A stretch of 64,000 nt of DNA from Maea johnstoni (taxonomy: Eukaryota > Annelida > Polychaeta > Spionida > Magelonidae): positions 8,857,767-8,921,766 of the forward strand of contig OZ012686.1 in the NCBI GenBank assembly GCA_963942565.1. Reading direction: 5' to 3'. Under the pieces are notes generated by a model. It was not told the origin of the DNA, ran no database searches, and worked only from the letters and a program-made list of their open reading frames with translations. How positions within the stretch are numbered: position 1 is the stretch's first letter; every line of letters starts with the position of its first letter. Positions 12,650 through 45,159 of the stretch are shown here, piece by piece. A program made the position numbers and the translations under genes.

Positions 12650-13285
12650 TATACAAACACACACATTGCCACTTCCCAGCCAAACAGAAGTATGCAATGC
12701 ATTATTGATTATATACAGATATGATACAAACTGTCTATGATACAAACGGATTGGCTAAATAGTGGTGGAGTATGCGTCAATGTTTGATTTTCATTTGCAT
12801 TAAAAGCCTGGACAATGTAACTGACAATGGAAAGGTCATTCCGAACTTCAGGCACATGAAATCTAGATGATATCTATCCATGCCATAAACTTAATATGAA
12901 TGTTTTAATCTCATTTCAAAGTTCTAATTCGTGATTAATAGTCTTGACACATGCCCATTTACATACATGGCTTTCCCTGTTTTAATCCCTTTTGAAAATG
13001 CTTTATTTGTAAAACAATGTAATATGATTATAATTTAGGTCTTATCTAAAAAAATCTTGTTATATTTAAAAAAAATTGCAATTAGATAAGAGTTACATAT
13101 AATAGATACTTGATAGAGCCCTAAAAATGAATGTGGTGTTTGCTACCTTATTGCGTTGATTTTTTTAGCAGATATTTCTCAAAGCCGGCCGTACATGTGG
13201 AACATTAAACAAATCACCTAATGTGGACGGAGATTGCGACTTGATTCAAAGTGTCCATGTGCCTGAAGTTAATACTGGGACACTT
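12650..13285. other. Non-coding, nothing recognised
   Basis: AT-rich sequence with no gene-like frame or recognisable repeat. Confidence 0.4.
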
Positions 13286-13290
13286 TGTAG

Positions 13291-13340
13291 ATTCAATATC
13301 GAACGGCAGAATTCAATATCGAACGGCAGAATTCAATATT
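13291..13340. repeat. 20-bp tandem repeat, 2.5 copies
   Basis: The unit ATTCAATATCGAACGGCAGA occurs twice, followed by a half copy ending at 13340. Confidence 0.9.
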
Positions 13341-13441
13341 ACCACTTGGGCAGCAGCCTCGGTCTGACCTCCAAAAGTTATTTTAATTTTTTTGAGATGT
13401 ATGTTATTTTTTCCTCGCATGAAAGGGCAGTTGATAAATTC

Positions 13442-13578
13442 GTTACGCCCTGTTGGAAAATGCAATCCGACCTGCTATCCGCCCTCAGTCATCCACATCC
13501 CACTCGGCTCCGCCTCGTGAGATCTGGATGACTTCGGTTGGATATCAGGCCGGATTGCACTTTCCAACAGGGCGTAAC
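13442..13578. mobile_element. Short foldback/MITE (137 bp)
   Basis: The arms are inverted over about 60 bases each. The outer end GTTACGCCCTGTTGGAAA at 13442 matches the complement of the end at 13578, and the arms continue through GCAATCCG and CATCCA blocks with a few mismatches. I could not find a convincing target-site duplication, so the element class is open. Confidence 0.7.
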
Positions 13579-13579
13579 T

Positions 13580-14500
13580 AAAAATACCACACGGCCTCTC
13601 TCTGGCAGGTTCAACCATACCTTCTAGGTTGATGAGAAGAGGCCTGACTAGGATGTAAATACTTCTGTTTGAAGGCATCCTGTGTGCCGTGGCCAGTATT
13701 TGCCTTTGTTACAGAGATATTACGGTGATATAGGGCCTATTGAGAACTGTGGTGAAAAACCTAACATGTACATAGCACAACAAAGTAACCTCTAGGAATG
13801 GGAATGGGTTTGGATGTCATCGTAGATTATTGACCCACAGCAACTGATGATTGAAGGTATCTGGTTTCGCATCGTTTTTCTAGTGTTGTCCTATCACTGA
13901 AGAATAGGTGATATTAATATTTCATATTTTACCATTCAATATAACTTAGTCCTCTGAATGCAATTTAACTGCCAGCAGACTACCCTCAGGGCTTGTGTCA
14001 CAATGAGACATTGCATATCCAACGTTTTATGGTACTGCTGCCACCTGGTGACTTAGGCAGACACTATACTATAGTAATGAACCATGGGCATATATGCAAT
14101 ACAGAGTACAGTGCTGCCATCTCGCATCAGTGATACACATTACATATCATGATAAAATTACGTGACACACTGATGTATCTTATTGGTAACTGAGTGAAGA
14201 AACATTAGCATTCAATAAGTTTAAAACTAACAAGGCTATCAATATCAACAATAAGCAAACAGATTTATTATTATATATTTCTGAACTTTAGAAGGTTTTA
14301 ATGCTGAGTTTGCACGTAAAGAGAATCAAAATTACTGAGAGCCGTTCAGACACTGAAGCTGTTCAGGACTGGTATAATGGTAGAGGATCATACCGTTTTA
14401 AACTTATACTACACACTGTATAAGCATCATTCCCGTTTATACGCAAAATATACATTTGAATATGGAATATGTATATAATTACAACGTTTCTGGTGTAAAT
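13580..14500. other. Non-coding up to the assembly gap
   Basis: 13863-13970 (TCTAGTGTTGTCCTATCACT...) resembles 19597-19690, a dispersed repeat fragment. Nothing else recognised. Confidence 0.45.
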
Positions 14501-14700
14501 NNNNNNNNNNNNNNNNNNNNNNNNNNNNNNNNNNNNNNNNNNNNNNNNNNNNNNNNNNNNNNNNNNNNNNNNNNNNNNNNNNNNNNNNNNNNNNNNNNNN
14601 NNNNNNNNNNNNNNNNNNNNNNNNNNNNNNNNNNNNNNNNNNNNNNNNNNNNNNNNNNNNNNNNNNNNNNNNNNNNNNNNNNNNNNNNNNNNNNNNNNNN
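14501..14700. other. Assembly gap (200 N)
   Basis: Exactly 200 undefined bases, probably a nominal gap length. It interrupts the minus-strand PAN-like exon beginning at 14893. Confidence 0.99.
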
Positions 14701-14893
14701 GTAGGAAATTATACCCTTTACACGACACCTCTATATTGCATAGCGATGCACACTCGATTTCGCTGACGACCGGATGCCTCGACATGATCCCATTCACTTC
14801 TTCAACAGCCTTATCGCCACCACAGACCCCCTCAAATTGTCGAGACTCACAACCAGAGAGAAGAATCCCAACGAAAAAAGGAATGAAAATCAT
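14701..14893 (-). CDS. Secreted PAN/apple-like protein, first exon (partial, runs into gap)
   Basis: A minus-strand frame starting at ATG 14893 opens with a likely signal peptide (MIFIPFFVGILLSGCES) and continues into a cysteine-spaced region ending ECASLCNIEVSCKGYNF next to the gap. The E-C-x(3)-C-x(5)-C-x(3)-N-F spacing is like the core of PAN/apple domains, which mediate protein or carbohydrate contacts outside the cell. The exon at 53520-53773 has the same pattern (QCFLLCIENTECLIVNI). I chose the internal methionine because it directly precedes the hydrophobic stretch; the open frame extends a little further upstream without a better start. The rest of the gene would lie in the gap or further left on the minus strand, where I find no matching exon. 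Confidence 0.6.
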
Positions 14894-14899
14894 GTTTCC

Positions 14900-15404
14900 T
14901 TCGAGAATTTTTATCACGCCGATCGTGTTGATGAGTGGCGCCAAGATATTTTATGTAAGATATGTACTGCAAGTCTCTTAAGATTGCTAGGGGATGACAC
15001 TAATAATATACTGCGTGACAAAAACGTGACCACTTATTCGAGCCAATCATAGCACGAGAAATATTATGCAGCGAGTGTAATCATACAAGCAAAACAAAAT
15101 ATCTACACATTGACGTCATCCTTACTTCCGTTCTGTGTACAAACAGGAACAATATAACACTTACTAGTATATTGTTCCTGGTACCACATAAAAAAAAGAT
15201 TTCATTGATTGATTCCACTGTTTACTAGTAAGTGGCGCACACGGTACAGAGATCTTATAATGGCGATTGCTTGAAAACATGCTTGCTTGTGAGGAAAATA
15301 TCAATAAAGGTACCTTGGAAGCGTAATCACACTTCAATGCAATTACCGGTAGACAGGCTCACAAATGGCACTGGGATCAATTCCTGTTACACTAGAGTGA
15401 GGTG
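14900..15404. other. Putative upstream region of the 14.9-kb minus-strand exon
   Basis: Non-coding. A 13-bp inverted repeat (CAGGAACAATATA ... TATATTGTTCCTG) lies around 15144-15181. No promoter element can be named with confidence. Confidence 0.35.
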
Positions 15405-15405
15405 A

Positions 15406-15858
<453 letters not shown>

Positions 15859-15859
15859 A

Positions 15860-16248
15860 TTATTTCAAAATATTATGCACGCACAGTGTTGACATTGATG
15901 TGGTTGTCTATAACGATGTACTTTTCTACCGGTCTCACCATATTCATATAACTGACTTTATATCAGGTTACTTTATGTCAGGAAGAATACTTAACATTAT
16001 GCTAGGGATTTATGGATAATACATGATATTACTACATAAAACCTCCAAAATGTATAAACTCCAATTATACGGGTCCCATATATTCTTCATACATCTGTAT
16101 TATGAAATATGAAACAACTATCCTGGACAGTGAACAATTATTTTTGTTTATTCATAATTCTGGAGGAGGGAGGATGTAGATAATTGTACACAATTTCCAC
16201 AGGTTATTATCTCACTTGGAAACAACTAGGAGCTATTTTAAGGAAGGG
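15860..16248. other. Non-coding, nothing recognised
   Basis: AT-rich spacer between the compound (TA)n array and a tRNA-derived SINE. Confidence 0.4.
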
Positions 16249-16440
16249 GCAGCCCCGATAGCCGAGTGGTCTAGACCATTGCAATAAACTTGTCTACTGT
16301 CTCTTACATTACCAGGGGCTGTGTGTTGGAGTCTGGCTTGAGGCAAAGGAAAACGTTACCAACAACCTTGGGTTAGGCGTTGGTTTCCCAGGGCATTTTT
16401 TGCACAACTGACCATGACTAAATAAAGAAATAGCGAAATA
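16249..16440 (+). mobile_element. tRNA-derived SINE (degenerate)
   Basis: It starts GCAGCCCCGATAGCCGAGTG followed by GTCTAGAC, closely resembling the 5' half of a Ser/Leu-type tRNA with an intact-looking A box (TAGCCGAGTGG). A degenerate B-box-like GTTGGAGTCTGG lies about 70 bases on. A tRNA-unrelated body follows. The 3' limit is uncertain. It is not a functional tRNA, because the acceptor and T arms do not pair. Confidence 0.65.
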
Positions 16441-17005
16441 CGTAACCCTCTAATAAGCCGTTTATTGGATGTGGCCGGACAATATTGATTATGTAATGAT
16501 GCAACACAATTATGACCAAATACAATTAAGACAACAATGGACTAGCTGTAACCATGGAGAGTAATCTGCAATTTTAGTATAATTTCTCAGTTAGACATTT
16601 TACACCTGAGATTGAACTGAAAAAAGAAAGTTGCACATTTCAAAATTGATAATCCATAAGAATAAGTTATGGCATCAATGCTACATTTTATAACATAACA
16701 TATTTCTACCGTTGAAGATATACATACAGACCAGTATATTTATTTATACCTTTAATGTTTCGTTCTATACATACATAGAAGCCAACTATCGTGTTTCCCA
16801 AAAGGTCATATTCCTAAATGAATTCCTTTCGTGACCATAAACGCCTATCAGGCTTTTTCAAGCTTTTTCTCTAATGTTTTTACATCGCAACTGGTCAAAC
16901 AAATGCAACACATACATGGAAGCATCGTATCATTATATACATGAGTTGCACTAACACTAAACATTCTGTACCAAAAATCAAATAGTAGTAACGCATTCAA
17001 TTTAT

Positions 17006-17459
<454 letters not shown>

Positions 17460-17614
17460 GCATACATACATACTTTCATACATACATATATACATACATA
17501 TTATAGACACACTTACAGAAATATCATGCTATGATAATTAAGGTATCCATTTGCGCATTTCGTATCAAATATCCAGGGATGTTTACAGTTACGTCAAACG
17601 TGTTTACTTTGTAC

Positions 17615-17670
17615 CTGATGGCACTAAATGGCCTTTGCGTGCCGATGTGTCTTAAAACCCCCATCCACTA
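17615..17670 (+). mobile_element. Truncated SINE-like insertion (56 bp) with target duplication
   Basis: The 56 bases match only the 3' end of the SINE-like family at 10.2 and 41.3 kb (GCACTAAATGGCCTTTGCGT...TTAAAACCC). It is flanked by ACTTTGTAC (17606-17614) and ACTTTATAC (17671-17679). A neighbouring duplicate of the host sequence at about 17735-17780 lacks the insert, which exposes the empty site. Confidence 0.78.
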
Positions 17671-17779
17671 ACTTTATACTTGAATACTACATCAAAAGCG
17701 ATGCATATTATGCTTTCATGCAGGTAAGTGTTAAAGTTACATCAACCGTGTTTAATCTATACATGAATACCACATCAAA

Positions 17780-19790
17780 AGCGATGCATTATATGCTTTC
17801 GAGTGAGTAGAAAAAGCAAATTCCTTTAGTGTAGATGGAGGTGCTATTAGACAACATATCAAAGCTAAAATATTGCCCTAATTGGGAGATTTCATACATT
17901 TCCATCAATACTAGGAGAAAAGAGAGAAAGCTAGCTTAAAGCTGAATTCACAACAAGATGAAAGTAGCACACATAAGCCAATGACCGGTAGTTTAAAGAA
18001 CCATTTCTTAAACTACGGTGCAGACACTTCATTCCTGCACCAATCGACCGGACGTCTATCAGTGCTTGGTTGTACAAATAAACATCCATGGATAACATGT
18101 CTGTCAAAAAATAAGCCGAGTACATCGATGAACCGCGCAGCTTACGAATCAAAGGTGCGTCCAGTTGTGAGGTCAGGAACTTGTGATCGCATCCATGCCC
18201 AGGAAACTGGGTGTCAATCAGACGTGCAGTCGTGTATTATGACTGGGCTGCTCAATCATTTAGTGCAGGAATTCATTGCCTGCACTGTAGCACTCACACT
18301 CTTTGGTTCGTTTCAATAATACTTTCATGGAGTCCAGTCAAATTGTGGCGTGACCCAAAACAAACTACAAGAGATATGGTTCCATGTGTTTCTATATCTA
18401 TGATATCAAATCTATGACATATATTAAACGGTTTGGCACAGATGGGGGGAAATGTGTTCAAAAAGGGAATCGCTACATATTACATCGTCAATATATTATT
18501 TTAGACATATACTAGTATCTGCCCCTGGTCAAATCTACTACAATGTGCATCTGGTATCCAGACTCATTTCAAAGGGTGTGGAGTACAGTAGTAATTACAA
18601 AATGCCAGACAAATCTTTTGACAACTTGCTTGGGTTTTGTTCAGGCTGTTTTACCGCAGAATGACTAGGCAATTATATACACGTCAAAATGTTTTGCAAA
18701 ACAGTCGCCTCATGTGGCCAGACTCACGTGTTTCTTTGTATCACGGAATATAAACTTGATATCAAAGTTATTCAATGAGTAAGATGGTCATATAAGCTAG
18801 TATCACTGAGTTGTGTATCTTAAATGGGACTCAGTGGGTTTTATAACTAAACTCTAGTCTGTGGTCCATTTGACAAAAGACATGTCCAATGTGATATTAT
18901 TGGTTGGCAGATCTCCTAAATAATCCGGCGGGGTGATGAAAATTATATAAAAAAATATTTCAATTGGATATTATTTGAATTACAAATATAATACATATCA
19001 CCTTGATATATTCCTCTCAGGATAAGCAGTTGTCCAATCAACAGACATGTTAATCATTTAACTGACACCATTAGTTTCCTTATACAGATCAATTCCTTGC
19101 AACATAAGTTGTGTTGGAACTTAAAAAAAGGTAAAGGCAACCAGACCTTATAGATGGTCACAATGAATTCCATGATCCTAGAAACATATGGTTGACACCA
19201 AAATCATCATCCTGGGCTGAGTAAAATGGCTGTTGTGACTAATACCCTCAGTTGGTGGCCAACATGAACGCCATCTTGAACTTCTGTAATCCTGAGGTAA
19301 ACTCAATCAAACCTCATCGATGGTTTCAATGCATTCCATGGCCCCAAACATATGTTAGATACCAGAATTGCCAGCCAAACCTGAATACAGTAGAAGTTAT
19401 GGCTAAAACCCGAAAATGGCAGCCATCTTGAACGCCATCTTGAAATTCTCAAAATGCTTAAGGGTGACCAAAGTTGACCCGGCAGACTCTGAAAGGGTTC
19501 AACCTCAGCTACCAGTATCAGTTGAGAAAAAAAACTTAATATAATTTTCCAGGTTCATCCATACTTCAGCCAGGCTATAATATAAGATAATTGCATGGTT
19601 TCACATCCCTTTCTAGTGTTGTCCTAACACTGAGGGATCGGTGACATTTATATTTCATATTTTCTATTCAATGTAATTTTACTCCCAGCCGCCTCCCTGC
19701 ACGAGAAAAGAATGGATTTGTAGCAAGAGACCAATTACTATGTGCGCTATAGTGAAGAGCTGGACTCGTGTCAGGAATCACAGATCAGGC
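17780..19790. other. Non-coding, mostly unrecognised
   Basis: A hairpin (TAGTTTAAAGAA...TTCTTAAACTA) lies at about 17988-18014. 19230-19460 contains repeated 'GCCATCTTGAA' phrases. 19597-19690 matches 13863-13970. Open frames such as 17981-18319 have no recognisable domain or homology that I know. Confidence 0.4.
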
Positions 19791-19796
19791 ATCAGC

Positions 19797-19953
19797 GCGA
19801 GGTCACGTGGGAACAAGGACCAATCAGGGCTCTCGTATCGATTACATTACAGAGAAACCTTATCTCCACCATCAGCTTGGCATGCGGAGAGTACCTATTT
19901 TGGGCTATTAGGTGACACTGGTTGAGGCTAGCTTGTTCAGGTTGACCGGCTGG
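19797..19953. repeat. Dispersed repeat copy (pair with 21710-21866)
   Basis: About 160 bp beginning GCGAGGTCACGTGGGAACAA that recurs at 21710 with about 85% identity by eye. The flanking GAGACCAATTACTATGTGCG phrase upstream (about 19726) also recurs near 20776, so the 19.7-21.9 kb region is built from rearranged copies of one sequence. Confidence 0.8.
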
Positions 19954-19959
19954 TTTCGA

Positions 19960-21700
19960 ATCCACTTGTGTTTGGTAATCTAAGGCGTAAATAGAGGCCG
20001 TAAAAGGCTGAAGCATGATACGGGATAGAGCAAAGGGCTAAGGATTGGGAAGTCTGGGATGTGAGATGTGAATGTAAGGTAAAAAATCATTTTAAACTAA
20101 TTAACCTGTGCTGGGCTCCTCGACCAACTGGTAAACATAAATGTTCTATAACTGGCGCCATCTATATGAGAAACATGGTACTATCTGAAACAATTCATAA
20201 AACACTTGAATAGATATTGAATACTATATAAAAATCTGGGAGGAATGACATTTACATAGACAAAGGGTTAATTTAGCAGAAATCTTATGCCAGTAAAATA
20301 AGTAATACTTTATTTCAGAGAAGGATGTCGTGCTGGTCAGTTTGGTTAATTCATTTTTACTCCAAAAATAATCAAAGGACTTATTTAACTTGAACCAGTT
20401 TTGATTACAGAGGAATTTGTGGAATTTTCTCTCTACCCTTTGTGCTACTCCACATATGACAATGATTACATTTGTGATTACCCTTTGTACTACGTTTATC
20501 ATCATCGAAACCCTGGCACCATTTCTTTTTACTGATTTCTGATATTGTATTGGGAGGTAGTAATACCCCGCCAATAGGATATCGTTGCATATAGTAAGGT
20601 TCAATATAATTGAACTACGTTTATCCCAGAAATGATAATAATTACATGTGTGATTCCCCACGAGACGGTTGTGGAGAGTGGCGACTCAGTCGAAAATTGG
20701 GGGATGCAATCCCACTGCTTACCAATCTTAGAGGCATCTTATAACTTATATGAAGAAGAGAAGGGATATGTAGCGAGAGACCAATTACTATATGCGCTAT
20801 AGTGAAGGGCTGGACGTTCGTGCGCCCAATTCTCTGATTGTGGCTGTCTTGACAGCTATACCAACTATGAAAACAGCGCTGACACATTTCCAGTATAGAT
20901 ACTTAGAGGAGCAAGTGGACTGCGAGTGATCACGTGACCACACAAATAACCCGACAGTGCGTTTATTACACACTTCTAAGCATTCTATTATTATCATTTG
21001 TCAGTGGAATGTTGAATCCTTGGCGTCGTTAGTGTTTAGGCGCCCTATATGTTGGTTATAGGCGTGTTCTTTTTCGGAATTTTTCTTGACGAAGTGTTGG
21101 GATACACATATGTTGTTCGGTGATTGCGGCTTGTGGCGATGCGAAGTGATACAGTGACGTCATCGTCTGGTACTTTTTTTTTAAATGTACAATTTATTTT
21201 ATCACGCTAAAAATGATTTTATTATGATTGTCTGTCAATAAAATGTTGAATGTTTGGCGTCGCTTGTGTCTTAATCATAAAAAGATGGAGATTACCTGTT
21301 GCGTTGTTGTTCGGCGACTCTCGCCACCGCGTGTATATAGACTATAGAGCCAGTCCTTTCAGTCGTGTGCGCGTAAAATTTGCATTGAATAGACTGGTGT
21401 CAGTCCCTTTGAGCTATTGCGCGCCAACAATTAGGGGGAGGGGGGCGAGGTAGGCTGGTGCCGTTCAGCTGGGTGGACTCGTGCATGAAGCACACAACAT
21501 ATCATGGGATCATATCTAACTACAACAAAAGCTCAACAATTGTTCAAGTTATCAATAGAGTGTAGTGAGATACAACTATAACAGCCATTGACATGCGGTC
21601 GCGGGCGCCTTTCACCGCACAACTTCGCGTTTTCCATCAAAATATTACATGCTCAATGCACACTTTCCCTTCTAGAATTGAGTCCTTCTGGATTCATACC
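19960..21700. other. Rearranged repeats, no gene recognised
   Basis: It contains internal duplications: GTTGAATCCTTGGCGTCGTT near 21009 versus GTTGAATGTTTGGCGTCGCT near 21243, each followed by a TTGTTCGG phrase. An imperfect repeat lies around 20440-20660 (ACGTTTATCATC / ACGTTTATCCCAG with ATTACATGTGTGATT). No coding region supported. Confidence 0.45.
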
Positions 21701-21709
21701 AAGAGCCAT

Positions 21710-21866
21710 GCGAGGTCACGTGGGAACAAGGACCAATCAGGGCTCTCGTATCAATTACATTACAAAGAAACCTGCTCGCCAGCATCAACTGGGCACGCGC
21801 AGAGCACAAATTTGGGCTATTAGTTGACACTGGGTGAGGCTAGCTTATTCAGGCTGAACAGCTGGG
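21710..21866. repeat. Dispersed repeat copy (pair with 19797-19953)
   Basis: Second copy of the 160-bp sequence described at 19797. Confidence 0.8.
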
Positions 21867-22410
21867 GCGAGGGGACGGAACTTGCTCATGATTATTGATT
21901 GATAATAGTTCTGGGCTTGCAATTCGTTGACCGTGAATGGAATCCATTTACTATACCATGACAAAAGAACTCTATTTGCACATAGGTAGTTATAGATGAC
22001 AGTTTTGTCTTCGCATGAAATGGTAGATATCTGTTTACATGCGTCAAACTTTTTTTTTTTTGGGGGGGGGGGGGGTGTGAGAACTGCTTGCTCTCAATTC
22101 AAGGCCGAAGTTGAAATGACTGGAGAACATACTGTAGGCAACCACCGACTTCGCATGAAAATGTGTTTTCAATTTAGATCGAGGGGAACAATTTCCAAAA
22201 AAAAAAAGAAATTAAAAAAATCACCAACGTAGTATAGTCGTGGGGAAGGGTACATGGTCGAATGCATTCTTGTTAGAATATATTTAATAGTTAGATATAT
22301 TATGCAGTGCAATATATACTATGACATAATAGTAATATTGTGAGGGGGTGTACGGAATGCCCCTGCTGTAACAATTATTGCATATTTGTTTTCGTTTATT
22401 TGGGAGTTTC

Positions 22411-22895
22411 CCCGGGGGAGGGGGGGCACTCAGGTACAGAGGGGGGCCGCACCTGCGTTACGTATTTCGCGGATAAAGGGGTCTTTTTAAAGACCTCCGC
22501 ATGTCCGCGATTTTGTAAAAGGAGGGTGCTTTTTTGTACCCAGGTACGAAGTAGGGGGGGGGGGGGGGGGGGTTGGAAATCCCCTAAAAATCAACACAAT
22601 ATACGCGGCATTGACGCCGAGTGACTCCCGAAGTGGCTGGGCTTCCGAATTTGCTGCCCCCACTTGCTGCCGCTAAACAGACAGAGGATTATAAAATCTA
22701 AAGTTAAAATACGTGTTCCCTCAAATGTCAGTGTTTTGATAAAAGAAGGGGTGTTTATTTACTGGAAAAAGTCAGCGTTTTTATCAAAATAAGGGTCCTT
22801 TTTTGGCCAGAAATCAGTGCTTTAGGGGTATTTTTAAATTTTGATAACGAGCGTATGCGCCCCCCTCTGTACCTGAGTGCCGCCCCCCCGGGGGG
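22411..22895. mobile_element. MITE with G/C-rich inverted ends, 485 bp
   Basis: Left end 22411-22447 and right end 22858-22895 are inverted copies of about 37 bases around the core GGCACTCAGGTACAGAGG, capped by G and C runs. The interior has no coding capacity and holds a poly-G run at 22555-22572. No clear target duplication could be read because the ends are homopolymeric. Superfamily unknown. Confidence 0.75.
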
Positions 22896-22899
22896 AATT

Positions 22900-24072
22900 T
22901 CGCTTTCTTTACCTTAGAGATTTCCAACAGCATCGAGAGAAGAAGTGGCCATGTAGCAATTTTGAAGATTCCACACCATTCACAACTACCAGACTGACCT
23001 CACGTGTTAACAAATTTGGCCGAAAATGGAAAAATAACATCCATTTTAGAATCATTATGAGCACAAGCTTAGAAGAACCTTTCTAAATCCAAGGCACAAG
23101 TTGGGCTATTTTCCGACCACAAACAATGTAGACCTATTTGCGATTTTCGCTCACTTAGCACTAATTACCCCTTTTTTACCCTCTAGAGATTATCTTAAGA
23201 TCTATGGTCCCGATAAGACTTCCGTTTCATGACCCTCCCAGTACTCATGGACGGACAGGCCTAGGGAACTCCCCCGGAGATTCCCTATGAAGGTGATCAT
23301 GTGACTGGGGGGTTTCCCCTATAGTCACGTGACGGGAAATGATTACTCACAACAACCTCCATGTTGGTCGTGTCCCTACTTATCACGGGAAACCTGCAAA
23401 CTTTCACCGGTTTCTAACATCTGTCCGCGTTCATGATGTAACTGATTATTTCAAGGAACGCATACATACGTGAAGCAAGTATTTTTCTTGAGGAAACGCC
23501 GGTAGCTTTTGTTTTTACAACAAATACGGTCCATAATTGAGGGCGAAAATTGGGAAAAGTAGGAAGCTTAGCTATTCCTGCTAGAGCAAAGAAGGAGGCA
23601 AATTAAAGGATACGAACTCACTAGAAGCAGGAATATAACATTATTGGGCGCCATCTATATGTTTATAGTGTCAGCTTTAGCATAACTCTCTCACAATATA
23701 AATATATAACGTTAACCAGAGGTAAGGACTGGCACAAATAGGATGGTTTAACTTTTAAAGAGATCTCAAAGACTAGTTATTTGTAAAACAGAAAGAGAAA
23801 GAGATATTCCTACCCGGATGCATCATTCAACATTGAATGATTGATGTAACTTTCAACAATACAGTGTCACTAAACTGAGTCAAGAATATGTGGACAATCT
23901 GAAAGTTCAAAAGGCCTCTCGCGGACAAGTTAAAAGTGATTGGAATTGGAAGATTTTACAGCCCACAACTGCAGAATCATAATAACTGTTTTGCCGATCT
24001 TGCATCCCAATATAAAGGAAAGGAAATGCTCACACCTTGAACAGTTGAAACTAAACTAAAGAGTACTGTGTA
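22900..24072. other. Region upstream of presenilin
   Basis: It contains a loose inverted motif pair around 23270-23340 (GGGGGGTTTCCCC, GTCACGTGA). This is the likely place for the presenilin promoter and leader, but no TATA box, initiator or splice site can be assigned. Confidence 0.35.
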
Positions 24073-24118
24073 GACTTAAGTGACAAAGATTTTTTCGCCC
24101 CAAAACGGGTGACCGTAC

Positions 24119-24166
24119 ATGTCTACAGCTCATAGCGTGAGTGATAGCGAAAGTGACGAGACTTAA
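24119..24166 (+). promoter_or_regulatory. Upstream ORF, a duplicate of the presenilin N-terminus
   Basis: ATG to TAA, 15 codons, MSTAHSVSDSESDET, compared with MSTGHSVSDSSEEDEE at the main start. It ends 39 bases before the presenilin ATG. If it lies in the mature leader it would be translated first and could dampen presenilin translation. That role is inference; transcript start and splicing of the leader are unknown. Confidence 0.6.
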
Positions 24167-24205
24167 GTGACGACAAATTTTCACCCCCAAAACGGGTAAC
24201 CTTAC

Positions 24206-43796
<19,591 letters not shown>

Positions 43797-43870
43797 CAGT
43801 ACACACAACGATTCTTCAAGATAAGTGGCGTTTGGTGCCAAGATTTCCTCATGGTTACCTGCCAGCAAAT

Positions 43871-44083
43871 TTAACCCTTCCAATTCTGAGGCTACTTTCA
43901 TCCAAAGCACAAGGTTGCATAAATTTTCAAAAAAACATCTAAACCCTGTCATGTTGGTATTCATTGGATAGCTCTCACTGAGTGCTTTCAGATGAGTACC
44001 CATTTGCCAGGGTTTCGATCATTTTTCAGGTTTTTGCATCATTTTGTATTGGCCAAATTAGCCAGCAGCATCATAAGGGTTAA
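43871..44083 (-). mobile_element. piggyBac-like MITE P1, copy 3 (minus orientation)
   Basis: TTAACCCTTCCAATTCTGAGGC at the left, CATAAGGGTTAA at the right; inverted relative to copies 1 and 2. It begins 75 bases after the presenilin stop. Confidence 0.85.
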
Positions 44084-44089
44084 AGTGAT

Positions 44090-44290
44090 ACATTCATATG
44101 TATCACATATTCTTGCATGTTTTTCGCTGTCAGATTGACAAAGAAATAAAACAGAAACATCATGTTTTACTGAAATTTACTGATGTGCAGTTGAAGTACA
44201 ACATTCATATGTATCACCTATTCCTGCATGTTTTTTGCTGTCAGATTGACAAAGAAAAAAAGGAAGAAAAATCATGTTTTATTTGAAAGT
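44090..44290. repeat. Two-copy tandem repeat, about 115 bp
   Basis: CATATGTATCACATATTCTTGCATG and a close variant at about 44205, each followed by GCTGTCAGATTGACAAAGAA. Confidence 0.85.
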
Positions 44291-44419
44291 CACCCTCTGG
44301 TGCAACTAAGTTATTCAAGTGAACCAAAATGTTTTGGCTACTTGCCCAAGGGCGACCTGTTTAACAGTTAAGGTAGACCAGTGCTAGACATAAGCCAAGG
44401 TTAGGACTTGTAAAGGTGA

Positions 44420-45020
44420 TGCTTTAAACATGTTCTAGTTAACAGAACTGCCACCAGAGGACTACTTACATGATTGGGTAACAATGATATGTATACTGTC
44501 AAAATTACTGATGTGCAGTAGCTAATCTGTGCTTTCAACATGTTCTAGTTGACTGAACTGCCACCAGAGGGTTCTTTGCATGATTGCGAAACATTGGTAT
44601 GTACACTGTCAAAATACTGATGTGCAATAGCTAATCAGTGCTCTCAACATGTTGTAGTTGACTGAACTGCCACCAGAGGGTTCTTTGCATGATTGCGAAA
44701 TATTGGTATGTCTACTGTCAAAATTACTGATGTACAATAGCTAATCTTTGCTCTCAACATGTTCTAGTTGACTGAACTGCCACCAGTGGTTTTGTTGCCT
44801 GATTGCGAAACATTGATATGTACACTGTCAAAATACTGATGTGCAGCAGTTAATCTGTGCTGGTTGACGGAACTGCCACCAGAGGGTTCTTTGCATGATT
44901 GGGTTACATTGGTATGTATACTGTCAAAATTGCTGATGTGCAGTGGCTAATCTGTGCTTTCAACATGTTCTAGTTGATGAAACTGCCACCAGAGGGTTTT
45001 GTGTCTAATTGGGTAACATT
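44420..45020. repeat. 110-bp minisatellite, 6 copies, in the 3' UTR
   Basis: The phrase GAACTGCCACCAGAGG recurs at 110, 109, 110, 96 and 110-base spacing (44445 to 44981), with AACATGTTCTAGTTGA upstream and TACTGATGTGCA between. Confidence 0.92.
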
Positions 45021-45159
45021 GTTGTGTATATTGTTATGTTGCACGTGGGATATTTCAAAAAAATGTCCCTAGATGTGGTAGTAGTGTGAAGTATTGTGTC
45101 ATTAAGAAAGAATGGATTACAGTGGAAAAAAGTGTTTTTTTTAAGATACTGGTTGTTTA

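Noticed and set aside
16249-16330. A genuine tRNA gene
   Set aside because: Only the 5' half is tRNA-like; the T arm and acceptor do not pair, so a tRNA-derived SINE is the better reading.
17981-18319. 112-codon frame
   Set aside because: No motif, no similarity I recognise, and it spans a hairpin; chance open frame is the simplest explanation.
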